From Cellvibrio sp. (GTDB lineage Bacteria > Pseudomonadota > Gammaproteobacteria > Pseudomonadales > Cellvibrionaceae), in NCBI GenBank assembly GCA_016712405.1, contig JADJRD010000003.1, positions 548,501-612,500 of the forward strand: a DNA stretch of 64,000 nt. The letters are read 5' to 3'. The number at the start of each line of letters is the position of its first letter. Position 1 is the stretch's first letter. Made by a program: the position numbers and the translations under genes. Positions 45,023 to 55,900 of this stretch are shown here, piece by piece. Below the pieces are notes generated by a model that worked only from the letters and a program-made list of their open reading frames with translations, was not told the origin of the DNA and made no database searches.

Positions 45023-47467
45023 ATGTCACTCAATGACATAAAAACTGCTTTCCACTCACTACTAAAAGCCAGAACCTAGTGGATTACTGTGGTGCTCACG
45101 CTGGGTAATACCTTGGGTGCTTTGGTGGCTATGTTTAATTTGAATTATTAATTATTGATTAAACCTTTGCCTTATGTGGATCAAGAAAGGCTTTATTTAT
45201 TACGTGGTGATGCTTATACCAACGGCCAATTGGATTTGGCGAATATGTATCCCTATCCGGTAGCAGTCGAGGCCTACAAAAAAGCGGGCGATTATTTTGA
45301 AGAGTTTGCCTTGGTGTATTTTGCAACGGATGTAGTGCGCAGTTTTACTGATTCACCTTTGGTGGCTACCAGTTATGTTACGCCGGAATATTTATCGCTG
45401 GTGAATGTTTCCATGACCATGGGGCGCAGTTTCACTAAAGACGAAGGATTTGATGCACATAATCCGGTCGCCATTATCAGTTATGACACCTGGCAACAAT
45501 TATTTAATGCACGTGCGGATGTACTCAACGAAACCATTCGCTTTGGTGAAATCGAATTTTCGATTATAGGTGTTACTGCAAAAGATTTTATTGAGCCGCA
45601 ATTGATGGGGCCGGGGCGACTGACACAGGTTTGGTTATCTTGGGATTACAATTTAAGCCCGCCGCGTTACCGAGGTTGGGGCACTTTTAATATCAATCAA
45701 TATTTGGTTGGAAAAATTCCATCAGGGCAATCCGCAGCGAAAATTGAACAATCTATAACAACTTATTTAAACAGTAGATTTGTTGAAGAAATTGCGGGGC
45801 GTGCTTCATTTGAGGGCGGCAGTATAGGTTTCAAGCTGGTCCGTTTTAGCGATATTATTTTAGTTAATAGTAAAACTGCCATATTTTTATTGTTTGCGGG
45901 TGCTTTAGTTTTGTTACTGATTGCTTGTGCGAATATCACTAACTTAATGTTGGCGCGAGCGGCAAACCAACAGCGAGGCATGGCAATCAAAGCGGTGCTG
46001 GGAGCTAAGCGGTCACATTTGTTTTCTTCGGTATTGTGCGAAATTCTATTATTGCTCTTACCAACCTTTTTTTTGTCTTTAATGGTGGCTCAAGGCGCCA
46101 TCGAATTATTACAAGCCTATACCAGCCATTTGTTACCTAGATTAAATGAATTGTATATAACGACATCCAGTTTACTGTTTGCGACCGCTAGTGCTTTATT
46201 TTTGGCTTTTGCATTTGCAGCTATTGTCAGTCGACAAATTAACTGCGCCAGACTCAATTTGCTCTTGCAATCTAGCGGCAAAAGCACAGGCATTCAGATA
46301 TCCGGCCGTGTTAGGCAATTATTGATTATGATGCAAGTTATGTTAACCACAATTCTGGTTTCAGTCAGCTTGCATATTTTGCAGCAGTCTATTAGCAATA
46401 TTAATCAGCCAGTTCGTTTTTTTACTAAGAATCTTTATCAGGTTTTATTAAACAATGGTACACAGGCTGATAGCTCAGTGTCGGAGCAAAAAGGGAACCT
46501 ATTAGCTATTCGCGAAAAATTATTGACACATCCACAAATTGAACGTGCCAGTATCGCTAGTGATTTTCCTATTACCTCAGACAAAATTATTTCATGGTTT
46601 AGTTATTTATCAGTTGATCCAGATTTTGTGGATCAACGCCAAGCTTTATTAACCCTGGTAGATGAATATTATTTAGATATGCTCGGGGCAGAATGGGTAA
46701 GGGGGCGGCGCTTTACGCCGGAGGATCTTCAAACCGAAGCAACAGCAATTATTATCAATCAAAGTTTCGCGCGTTTGTTGCAGCCCGATGGTGATGTTAT
46801 GCACAAACGATACTATTGGTTGAATAGTGACAAACGCCAATTTCCTTACGAAATTGTTGGAATAATTCGTGATTTTAATTTACCTGGCCGCACAGAAATT
46901 CCACGCATGTTTGTGCCACAAACCAGTATTCGTTTTCCGCGATTATTGTTGCAAGCGAAACCCAATCTAATCATCAGTAAAAGGAATGTGAATGAGTTGA
47001 TGGCCAGTGTGAATAGTCAATACAAGGTGTCCGAATTGCGCAGCATGAATGGTGCGCATAAAGAATTAGTTGCACGGGATAGCCTTTCGGCAGTAGTGAC
47101 TTTTGTGTTGTGTTTGTTGGCGTTGAGTCTGGCGGCCATAGGTATTTATGCGGTGCTGAGTTACACAGTGCAGTTGCGGCAATTTGAAATGGGTATTCGT
47201 ATGGCAATTGGTGCTACTCCGCTTCGAATACTGTTGCAAATTTTTAAAGACAATCTCAAGCCAGTTATTCTGGGTTTACTTTCTGCAGCATTCGTATTAA
47301 TTGCAATGAATCTTCTATTGGCACAGACAAAATTTACTTTACCATCTACCAGTCTTGGCTGGTGGCTACCGCCTCTTTTAATTTTATGCTTAACAGCGGC
47401 GACATCGCTGTTATCGGTTTGGCACTTGATTAGCAAGCCTGCCAATCATATTTTACGTGGAGAATAA
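45023..47467 (+). pseudogene. FtsX/MacB-type permease, first tandem copy, two nonsense codons
   Basis: From ATG 45023 the frame reads a MacB_PCD-like N-terminus closely similar to the next gene (M-S-L-N-D-I-K-T-A-F-H-S-L-L-K-A) but contains TAG at 45077-45079 (codon 19) and TAA at 45149-45151 (codon 43, where the paralogue has CAA). After these the frame is open for about 770 codons with the periplasmic domain and the last three membrane helices (SVLCEILLLLLPTFF, LAAIGIYAVLSYTVQ). Neither stop is in a homopolymer. Without readthrough the first membrane helix is lost. Overlaps the next permease by one base. Confidence 0.85.
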
Positions 47468-49914
47468 TGGTGACCATTCAGGATTTCAAATCAGCATTTC
47501 ATTCTTTATCTAAAGCTAAGGGATATGTTTTCACCATTGTGTTTACCTTGGGTATTACGCTCGGCGCTTTGGTTGCTATATTCAATTTGAATTATCAAAT
47601 ATTGGCTGCGCCTTTGCCTTATCCGGATGCAGATCGTCTAGTGGTTTTTAAATCCCAGCAATATGAAAAAGGTAAGCCAACGAATATCCAAGCATCACCT
47701 TATCCGCTGGTGATTGAAACCTATAGACAAAAAGACGAATTGTTTTCACAAAAAGCGTTGTTGTCCTACACGGTTTCGATTGAAAGACGTTGGCCTGGTA
47801 GCCCTGTACTCAATACTATTTCAACAACGCCAAATTACTTTTCAATGCTGGGTGCGTCTATGGCAAAAGGTCGTGCTTTTTCCGAAGACGAGGATCTGGA
47901 TAGCATGAGACCAGTTGCCGTTATCAGCTATGACACCTGGCAAGATTATTTTCAATTAGATCCAGATGTGATTGGTAAAACGCTCAACATAATGGAAATA
48001 GAATTCACAATTGTGGGTGTCTTGGATGAACAGTTTGTTGAACCTGAATTGCTTAATCTAGGTTGGAAAACTCAAGTTTGGCTACCAATGGATTACGATG
48101 ATGTTGCAACACCGACGAGAAAAAATTGGCGTGCCAGTGTAGGCAGAACCTTTGTTATTGGTAAATTGGAAAATGGTGTCAATCGGTCATTCGCGGAAAA
48201 TCAAATTAATCCGCAATCAGCACGGCGTTTCGAAGAAGAGATGCAGGCGATCAACGACAATCCTGATTTGAAATTATCAGTTTCATTGGTGTCTTTTTAC
48301 GATGCGATCAAAGGTAATTCATCAAAGCAAATTTTATTGATGTTGATGGGTGTTCTGGTGTTGGTATTAATTTCGGCTGTTAATATTATTAATTTAGTGT
48401 TGGCGCGTGCGACTCAACAACAGCGTTCAATGGCAATACAGTTAGCCTTGGGTGCGCAAAAGAAACACTTGTTTAATTCAATATTGGGTGAATTGATTTG
48501 CTTAATGTTGGGCGCAACATTTTTTTCATTAATTGTATCTACAGTTATATTAAAGTTCATTGAAGTTGCTGCTGAAGGATTGTTGCCGCGCCTTGATGAA
48601 CTGAAAATTGATGGTCTTACGTTACTATTTGCTTTAATGGTTTCTTTTTTATTGGCCTTGATATTTGCTTGGTTAGTGGGTCGTCAAATTGATATGCGTA
48701 GGTTAAATGGCTTATTGCAATCCAGCGGAAAAGGTGTGGGGTTACAGATATCAAAATCGATGCGACAGTTTTTGATATTGATTCAAATTACTTTAACAGG
48801 GATTCTATTATCGATTAGTCTACAAATATTTTTGCACTCGGCTAAACAATTACAACAGGATGTTGGCTACCACACTGAAAATCAATATCAAGTCAGAGTC
48901 AGCGTCGCTACTTTATGGAGTTCTACGACGAAAGAAGAACGCGTCGCCTATTTTGATGAAATTGTTGAACAGTTACGACAAGATCAAAAAATAGAAGCAG
49001 TAGGTCTTTCATCGGGTGCGCCTGTTGCGGTATCCAGTCCACGCTTTAGAAGTGTAGTGTTGGAGCCTGGAGCAGAAAATAAAATTACCATGATTGAAAC
49101 TTGGGGTAATGGTAGTTTTTTGAATATGATGAAAATGCCGCTAGTGGCTGGTCGCTATTTTACGGATGAAGAAGCGCGTGCGAACGAAAATAAATTAGTG
49201 ATTAATGAAACCTTGGCGAAATTAATTGATCCTCAAGCGGATGTTATTGGAAAATTTGTATATCGAGATGGTGAGCCTTTTGCGCTGGAAATTGTGGGTG
49301 TTGTTCAGGATTTACAAATTCCTGCGGGGCAGAAGAATCCAAGAGAGGAACCTCGCGCTTTCCGTTCAAACCTGTACGAAGAATCGGAAATATTAATTCG
49401 TGTTAAATCTGGGCAAACCCTTTCGTCGACAGAAGTCAATTCGTATACAGAAAAAGTACACCCCGGATTAAAAGTGGCATATTTGAAATCGACAGATGAG
49501 CTCCTATCAAATTTTACTCATGCTCAAAAAACAATAACAGGTTTAACAGCAGGGCTTTCAATTCTGGTGTTGCTACTGACGACAATTGGTATTTACGGAA
49601 TTTTGAGTTATAGCGTGCAGGTGCGTCGATTCGAATTGGGTGTTCGCATGGCAATTGGTGCGCGTCCGGTTATTATTTTTTTACAGATTATGAAAGATAA
49701 TTTTATACCTGTGGTAACAGGATTATTGATTTCATTGGTGGTTTTGTTGGGGCTATGGATGTGGATACAACAAACTTCATTTTATTTGAGTCTTAACCTA
49801 TTAGGTTGGCTCTTGCCCTTACTGTTAATTCTAGTCATCACTGTTGCTACAACCTTTTTATCGGTACGCAATATTATTCTCAACCCCGCTAATGCTGTGT
49901 TGCGCGGAGATTAA
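47467..49914 (+). CDS. FtsX/MacB-type ABC permease, second tandem copy
   Basis: 815 residues, intact. N-terminal membrane helix about 20-40, large periplasmic MacB_PCD domain, three-helix FtsX domain (about 280-400), a second periplasmic region and a second FtsX block at the C-terminus (LTTIGIYGILSYSVQVRRFELGVRMAIGA). This eight-helix duplicated layout is known for Acidobacteria- and Gammaproteobacteria-type permeases. It shares layout and many residues with the decayed copy upstream, a tandem duplication. Could act as the only working permease of this operon. Confidence 0.92.
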   Translation: MVTIQDFKSAFHSLSKAKGYVFTIVFTLGITLGALVAIFNLNYQILAAPLPYPDADRLVVFKSQQYEKGKPTNIQASPYPLVIETYRQKDELFSQKALLSYTVSIERRWPGSPVLNTISTTPNYFSMLGASMAKGRAFSEDEDLDSMRPVAVISYDTWQDYFQLDPDVIGKTLNIMEIEFTIVGVLDEQFVEPELLNLGWKTQVWLPMDYDDVATPTRKNWRASVGRTFVIGKLENGVNRSFAENQINPQSARRFEEEMQAINDNPDLKLSVSLVSFYDAIKGNSSKQILLMLMGVLVLVLISAVNIINLVLARATQQQRSMAIQLALGAQKKHLFNSILGELICLMLGATFFSLIVSTVILKFIEVAAEGLLPRLDELKIDGLTLLFALMVSFLLALIFAWLVGRQIDMRRLNGLLQSSGKGVGLQISKSMRQFLILIQITLTGILLSISLQIFLHSAKQLQQDVGYHTENQYQVRVSVATLWSSTTKEERVAYFDEIVEQLRQDQKIEAVGLSSGAPVAVSSPRFRSVVLEPGAENKITMIETWGNGSFLNMMKMPLVAGRYFTDEEARANENKLVINETLAKLIDPQADVIGKFVYRDGEPFALEIVGVVQDLQIPAGQKNPREEPRAFRSNLYEESEILIRVKSGQTLSSTEVNSYTEKVHPGLKVAYLKSTDELLSNFTHAQKTITGLTAGLSILVLLLTTIGIYGILSYSVQVRRFELGVRMAIGARPVIIFLQIMKDNFIPVVTGLLISLVVLLGLWMWIQQTSFYLSLNLLGWLLPLLLILVITVATTFLSVRNIILNPANAVLRGD

Positions 49915-51875
49915 TGCGGTTTTACTAGAGAGAGTATTTTAGTGACCACAATGTCGAGATCAATCGGCTTGCTGATGTGTTCATTCATTCCAGCGGCCAA
50001 GCATTTCTCTTTATCCGATTGCGATGCATTGGCTGTCATGGCGACAATGAACAGTGATGCATATTCTGGAATGGCTCTTATTCGACGAGTGGCTTCCAAG
50101 CCATCTATGTCGGGCATTTGAATGTCCATTAACACAACATCATACTGATCTTGCGATTGGGTGATTTTTTCTATCGCTTCAATCCCTCCTGTCGCCAGGC
50201 TCACAGTTGCACCTTTTCCTTTTAGTAATTCTAGTGCTATTTCCCGATTTAATTCATTGTCATCGACAACTAATAAATGCAGGCCTGTAAGGGGAGGTGA
50301 ATCATTGATTGAGTGATGTATATTTGTTTTTTCAATTTTCTGACTTGTATCAATCTCAAATGCGAGCTCAAACCAAAATTGACTGCCTTTACCTAATTCA
50401 CTTTTCAGTTTTAATTCGCCACCCAATAAAGCAACCAATCGTTTACTGATTGCGAGCCCTAACCCTGTTCCACCAAATCGGCGTGTGGTGGAAGCTTCCG
50501 CTTGCACAAAGCTATCAAATATTTTCGCTTGTTGTTCGGGTGTTATACCGATTCCTGTGTCAGTAACTGAAAAACGTAATTTACATTGAGTTTGATTCAG
50601 TTCAATACAGTTGATTTCAATCGTCACTTTTCCGCTTTGAGTAAACTTGATCGCATTGCTGGCAAGATTAATCATGACTTGTTGCAATCTCAGTTGATCA
50701 CCCAAGATATTGACCGGCAATTCTTTGTTGACCTGATAAACCACTTCAAGGGGTTTATTGATTTGAATAGAGGAAATAATTATCTGCAAATCATTAATCA
50801 GGTGATGGAGAGGAAAGCTATGCCGGTCAATTTGTAATTTTCCTGCATCAATTTTTGAAAAATCGAGAATGTCATTTAATAAACCGAGTAGGGATTTTGC
50901 AGCAGTTTTTGCTTTGCTTATGTAATCTTTCTGGCGAGTATCTAAATCGGTTTGTAGGGCTAATTGCAGCATACCTAAGACAGCATTCATGGGGGTTCTG
51001 ATTTCGTGACTCATATTCGCTAAAAATGACGATTTTGCAGCGTTGGCATCATCGGCTTGTTTTTTTGCGGACTCTGCAATTCGAATGGCTGTATCCAATT
51101 GATCAATACTGGCTTTTAATTCGACGGTACGTTCTTCAACAGTTTTTTCTAATGTGGTTTGATGATTGCGTAATTCTTCGGTTATAGACTGGTTCAGAGT
51201 TAACTCTTGCTTGAGATTTTCTTGCAGGGAATTAAACGCATTCACTAACAGATCCAGTTCGTCAGGAGCAGGATTTTGGCGGCGATCTAATGTCAAAGTT
51301 TGATCCAGTTTTTTTAAATCGAGTTCTTTGGCAAAAGTGGATAATCGGTATAAATGACGACTGATCAAGGTTTGAAATAAGTAAACAATGACGAGTGCGC
51401 TGAGCATCAAGGTAATCACACTAGTAATAGCGATGCCTAATGCTTGTTGTTTCAGATCTTCCCATAAATGTAAATCGGTTAACCCAATGGTAAGTTGGCC
51501 AAGTGAAACAGATTTGTTGTTCTCGTTGTGGCTCAGGGGAATCACTCTTTCTACAAAGTTGTCCATAATTTCTTCATTGCGAACGAAATGATTATTGCCA
51601 TCGTCATTCAGTTGAATTTTTCCTACATGGGGTAATTGGGAGATGCTGTCTAATAGAGCATTAATTTGAATGTTGTTGGCTTCCCAAATAGCCGTTTCAA
51701 TAGAGTGTTTGTATCCCTGTTCTATTTGATCCAGGTTTTTGGTAAGGGTGCGAATATTGTGTTGATAGGCAATAACAATTTGAATGCTAGTAACCACTAG
51801 TGCAATTAACAGACTAAAGCTGATAACGGCAGTGACCAATCGAATACTTAAGCTACCGGGTTTATAGTTTTTCAT
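49911..51875 (-). CDS. Hybrid sensor histidine kinase with receiver domain
   Basis: 654 residues. Helix about 11-35, periplasmic loop, helix about 147-168, HAMP-like segment to about 225, coiled coil, HisKA with His290 in NMSHEIRTPMNAVLGM, ATPase domain (NLASNAIKFTQSG, DTGIGI, GTGLGLAISKRL) and a C-terminal receiver with Asp584 in LMDIQMP. No HPt domain, so it needs an external phosphotransfer partner. Overlaps the upstream binding-protein-like gene by four bases; converges with the permease gene with a four-base overlap. Confidence 0.93.
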   Translation of the reverse strand: MKNYKPGSLSIRLVTAVISFSLLIALVVTSIQIVIAYQHNIRTLTKNLDQIEQGYKHSIETAIWEANNIQINALLDSISQLPHVGKIQLNDDGNNHFVRNEEIMDNFVERVIPLSHNENNKSVSLGQLTIGLTDLHLWEDLKQQALGIAITSVITLMLSALVIVYLFQTLISRHLYRLSTFAKELDLKKLDQTLTLDRRQNPAPDELDLLVNAFNSLQENLKQELTLNQSITEELRNHQTTLEKTVEERTVELKASIDQLDTAIRIAESAKKQADDANAAKSSFLANMSHEIRTPMNAVLGMLQLALQTDLDTRQKDYISKAKTAAKSLLGLLNDILDFSKIDAGKLQIDRHSFPLHHLINDLQIIISSIQINKPLEVVYQVNKELPVNILGDQLRLQQVMINLASNAIKFTQSGKVTIEINCIELNQTQCKLRFSVTDTGIGITPEQQAKIFDSFVQAEASTTRRFGGTGLGLAISKRLVALLGGELKLKSELGKGSQFWFELAFEIDTSQKIEKTNIHHSINDSPPLTGLHLLVVDDNELNREIALELLKGKGATVSLATGGIEAIEKITQSQDQYDVVLMDIQMPDIDGLEATRRIRAIPEYASLFIVAMTANASQSDKEKCLAAGMNEHISKPIDLDIVVTKILSLVKPH

Positions 51876-52731
51876 TCAAGATCTTCTTCAGGCGAAAACC
51901 AAAATTTGGATTCATTCAAAGGCGTTGATGCCGGTAACAGTGGATTTTGTAAATGAATGATCTTGCGGCCTCCTAGGTTTGATTTCGCAATTGCTTCACC
52001 AAAGTGTTGCTTAAACAATTGATTAAAACTGCCATCATCTACTGCTTGCGTCAGGCAACGGGTCAGGGTATTAGCGAGAAAATGATTATGTTTGTGCACA
52101 AAAAAATAGGCAGCCGTTGGGTAGTGAACCACTAATTGTTGATCAACGGCGATATTCAGATGTGCATGCGCTGCTTGTTCTGGCCAGACCTCCACGACTG
52201 CACGCGGAAAATAATCGACATGTTGCCGCGCTAGCATCTGAAACAATCCTTCATAACTACTACTGGTTGAAACCTGTAGTTGATTATTTCTAAAAATATC
52301 GACATCAGGCCAGTCATGCCCCAACCCGGCGTTAAGTTTACTGAGATCTTCAATGTTTTTAATCTTGTCGAAAACCGTTTGTTTGTTTTTATCAATTAAT
52401 AACAGTCGCCAACCAAATAATCCGCGATCAATTGGCACGCGAACCGGTAGAAATTGTTCTTCTCTTTGCAGGTCGGTCAGGCCACTGCTACATCTAATCC
52501 TTGTTGGTTTTCCACCATGCGTAAATATCGACCTTGGGGAGCGCGAAATGCGCTGGGCTCTAAACGAAAGGCGCCGGTTTGTTTTGCACAGAGTGTTAAC
52601 AAGGCTATTGGATAATCATAACGTCGGTCGTCCGCGGATTGCGGAATAGGGTGTACGACTATGGGTTGCGCCCATGCCATCAAACATAGCAACCCAGGAG
52701 CAGCGACTAGTATTCTTAATTTTTTAATCAT
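51872..52731 (-). CDS. Periplasmic substrate-binding-like protein beside the hybrid kinase (one frameshift)
   Basis: About 286 residues when repaired. N-terminal signal peptide (ILVAAPGLLCLMAWA-QP), then a family 3 extracellular solute-binding fold (RYDYPIALLTLCAKQTG, FLPVRVPIDRGLFGWRLLLIDK, YEGLFQMLARQHVDYFPRAVVEVW). The frame breaks near 52480-52483; one inserted base links D-V-A-V to L-T-D-L-Q-R-E-E-Q-F. It overlaps the kinase gene (ATGA) and no transporter is present, so it may act as a ligand-binding input to that kinase; inference. Confidence 0.78.
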
Positions 52732-52961
52732 TCTGGACAGCTGTTGGATTGGGTTATGGATAAATTTCTATCAATGCTCACTCAGTGTAGTACAACCCAG
52801 TTGAATATCGAGATTTGAGCCAGGAGTGAATCAACTTTTAGGTTTGCCAACCTGTAATTACAAGCTAGTCTTCAGAATTGATGCGTTGTCATTATTGATG
52901 TGATATCTGGCGTCAATATCCCCTAAAAATTAGCCAGTAATAGAGAAGACTGTGTCAATTT

Positions 52962-55900
52962 ATGAAATTTAATCTACAGCAGGTAAAAATGACATCACCG
53001 AAAACCTTAGTAGTTTTCGTGATTATAGGTTTGCTGTTCTCTGGCTTATATCTTGTTAATGTCGCTGAAGATCATGAAGCATTGTTGGTCGATAATTTGC
53101 GCCAACAAATGACCACCGAAAGGCAATTGCGACAATTAAAAATGCAGCAAAAAATTGAAAAAGCACAGTTGGATGTGTTGTTTCTAAAACAAACGCCTGC
53201 CGTAAGTGGCATTGTCAGGGCAACTCAAGGTGGTGGCGTTGATCTTCTTGAAAACACCTCGATCGATCTGTGGAAAAAACGCTTTACTACAATTGCGACT
53301 GGCTATATCCATATTAATGCTGATGTGTACAAGCTGCGTTACATTGGTCTTGGCAATATGGGTAAAGAAATTATTCGTATTGAACGCGATGCCCACAATA
53401 TTCTTAAAGTTGTTCCAGAATCTCGATTGCAAGAAAAATCTCATCGTGATTTTGTTGTAGAAGCAATAGCATCGAAACAGGAGGTTTATCTTTCGGATAT
53501 TAATCTTAATCAAGAACACGGGCAGGTAAGTCAACCGCAGGTTCCGACATTGCGTTCAGTTGCTCCAGTGTATGATCAGAATCAACAAGCATTTGGAGTC
53601 TTGGTAATTAATTATGATTTTCGCCCATTCTTGCAAACATTGAGTGATCAGTTACCTGCTTCATTCAACCTCTACTTAATCGATTCCCAAGGGAATTTTA
53701 TTCTGCATCCAGAAAAAGAAAAAACCTTTGGCATGGATTTAGGTAAACCCTATCGTTGGCAGGATAACTATCCAGTGTTAGGCGAAGAAAATAGTTTGGA
53801 GGTGTTAAATCTGGATAACCAGGAATTTTATGTTCAATCTTCTAATATAGATTTGGGTTACGAAAATAATCCACGGGATTACCATTTGATATTGGCTCAT
53901 CCAAAATCAATCATAGCCTCTTCAGTAAACGCAGAATTACTAAGGCAGATGTTATTTTTAGTGAGTGTTTTTTTTGTATTAGGTCTATTGATTGCTTTAA
54001 TTTGGGTAAGTGCTCGTCGTAAAGAAGAATTATTTAGCGAACAAAGAAAACTGATTTCAGTTATTGAGAATTCTGGTGAGGCGATTATCGGGCAGGATTT
54101 GCAGGGTAAGATTATCAGTTGGAATTATGCTGCTGAACTAATGTTTGGTTTCACTCAAAGAGAGGTGATTGGTAAGGCGCTTGCCGATCTTATTATTCCT
54201 GAAGATTTAAAAGGTGAGCGTCAAAAACTGATTGAGCGAATTCTGCAACAAGAAAATATTGAACCCTTTCGGACGAATCGACTGACAAAAGATGGGAAGT
54301 CGCTTCGTGTATTGGCATCAATATCGCCTATAAAATCGATGAGTCAAACGATAGTTGGACTGGCGATAACCTTGCGTGATATTACCCAGCAAGAGTTATT
54401 AGAAAAAAAATCACAAGAAAATGTCAATTTGTTAGAGCGGGAAGTCGAGGCTAGGGCGCAAGATTTACAGGCTGCCTATGCAGATTATTCGTTATTAGTT
54501 GAAGCCGCTCCATTCGCGCTCATCTTGGTGAATCAGTTAGGTGAAATTGAAAGGTGCAACAAAGAGGCGCAAGATATATTTGGTTATTCTTTGGAAGAGA
54601 TGATAGGTAAGGCGGTCGATGAGCTGTTACCTGAAAGCTTTAGAGCGCATCACGCAGGATTGCGGCAATCCTATAATCGAAATGCGACTCCGCGCCGGAT
54701 GGGACAAAATCGTGATTTATATGCTTTACATAAAGACGGAAAATTATTTCCTGTTGAGGTTGGGTTGAGCACAGTAAAACAAAAAAATGATACAAAAGTT
54801 ATTGCAGCGATTACGGATATTAGTTTGCGTAAACGTTTGGAAAAAGAGCGTGATGATTTAAGTAAAATTTTAGAAATGTCGCCTGATTTTATTGGTGTTG
54901 CGGATATGACAGGCAGATTGGGCTGGCATAATTCCGCGTCTTTAACCATGCTAGGTTTTCCAAAAGGTACTGATATAGGGAACTTGTCAATCAATGATGT
55001 GCATCCGGAGTGGGCACGTAAACTGGTAATGGAGAAAGGAATTCCACAAGTATTACAAACGGGAATATGGACCAGTGAAAATGCATTACTGCATCGTGAT
55101 GGATATGAAATTCCAGTGATGCAAGTGTTGATGTTGCATCGTGATGCGCAAGGTGCGCCAGAATTTGTATCAACGGTGATGCGGGATATTAGCGAGCAAA
55201 AACAGCGTGAAAAAGAATTAGATATTGCACGGCAGTATGCCGAAAAAGCCAATCAAGCTAAATCTGCCTTTATTGCTAATATGAGCCATGAAATACGCAC
55301 ACCGATGAATGCGGTTATAGGCATGATGCAATTAATTGAGCGCACACCACTATTGGAAAATCAAAAGGATTATTTGCGAAAAGCACAAATTGCAGCCAAG
55401 ACATTGTTGGGGATTCTTAATGATGTGTTGGATTATTCTAAGGTTGAAGCTGGCAAGCTTGAAATTGATAATCATTCATTTAAATTTGATGAGATACTTA
55501 AAAACATTGGTGTGATTGCCAGTAATAACCTGGGTACTAAGCCGATTGAATTTTTGTTTAATGTTCCTTCGTATATTCCCAATAATCTCGTCGGCGATTC
55601 GTTACGCTTGCAGCAAGTGCTAATCAATTTAACCAATAATGCCATTAAATTTACAGAATTTGGGCATGTAATATTAGGTGTGGTTCTTACTGCCCAGCAA
55701 CGGGATTCGATAAAAATTAAATTTTCAGTAGAAGATACTGGTATTGGAATTGCTTCAGAAGATTGGAAGAAAATATTTCAAGGTTTTACGCAAGCAGAGG
55801 TTTCAACAACACGTCGTTTTGGTGGTACTGGGCTTGGCTTGGCAATTAGTAAACGTTTGGTGAGTTTAATGGGGGGTGAATTAACAGGAAGAAGTCAAAT

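Noticed and set aside
54671..55252. 193-codon minus-strand frame inside the large hybrid kinase
   Set aside because: Lies fully opposite conserved PAS domains; Ser/Cys-rich shadow translation.
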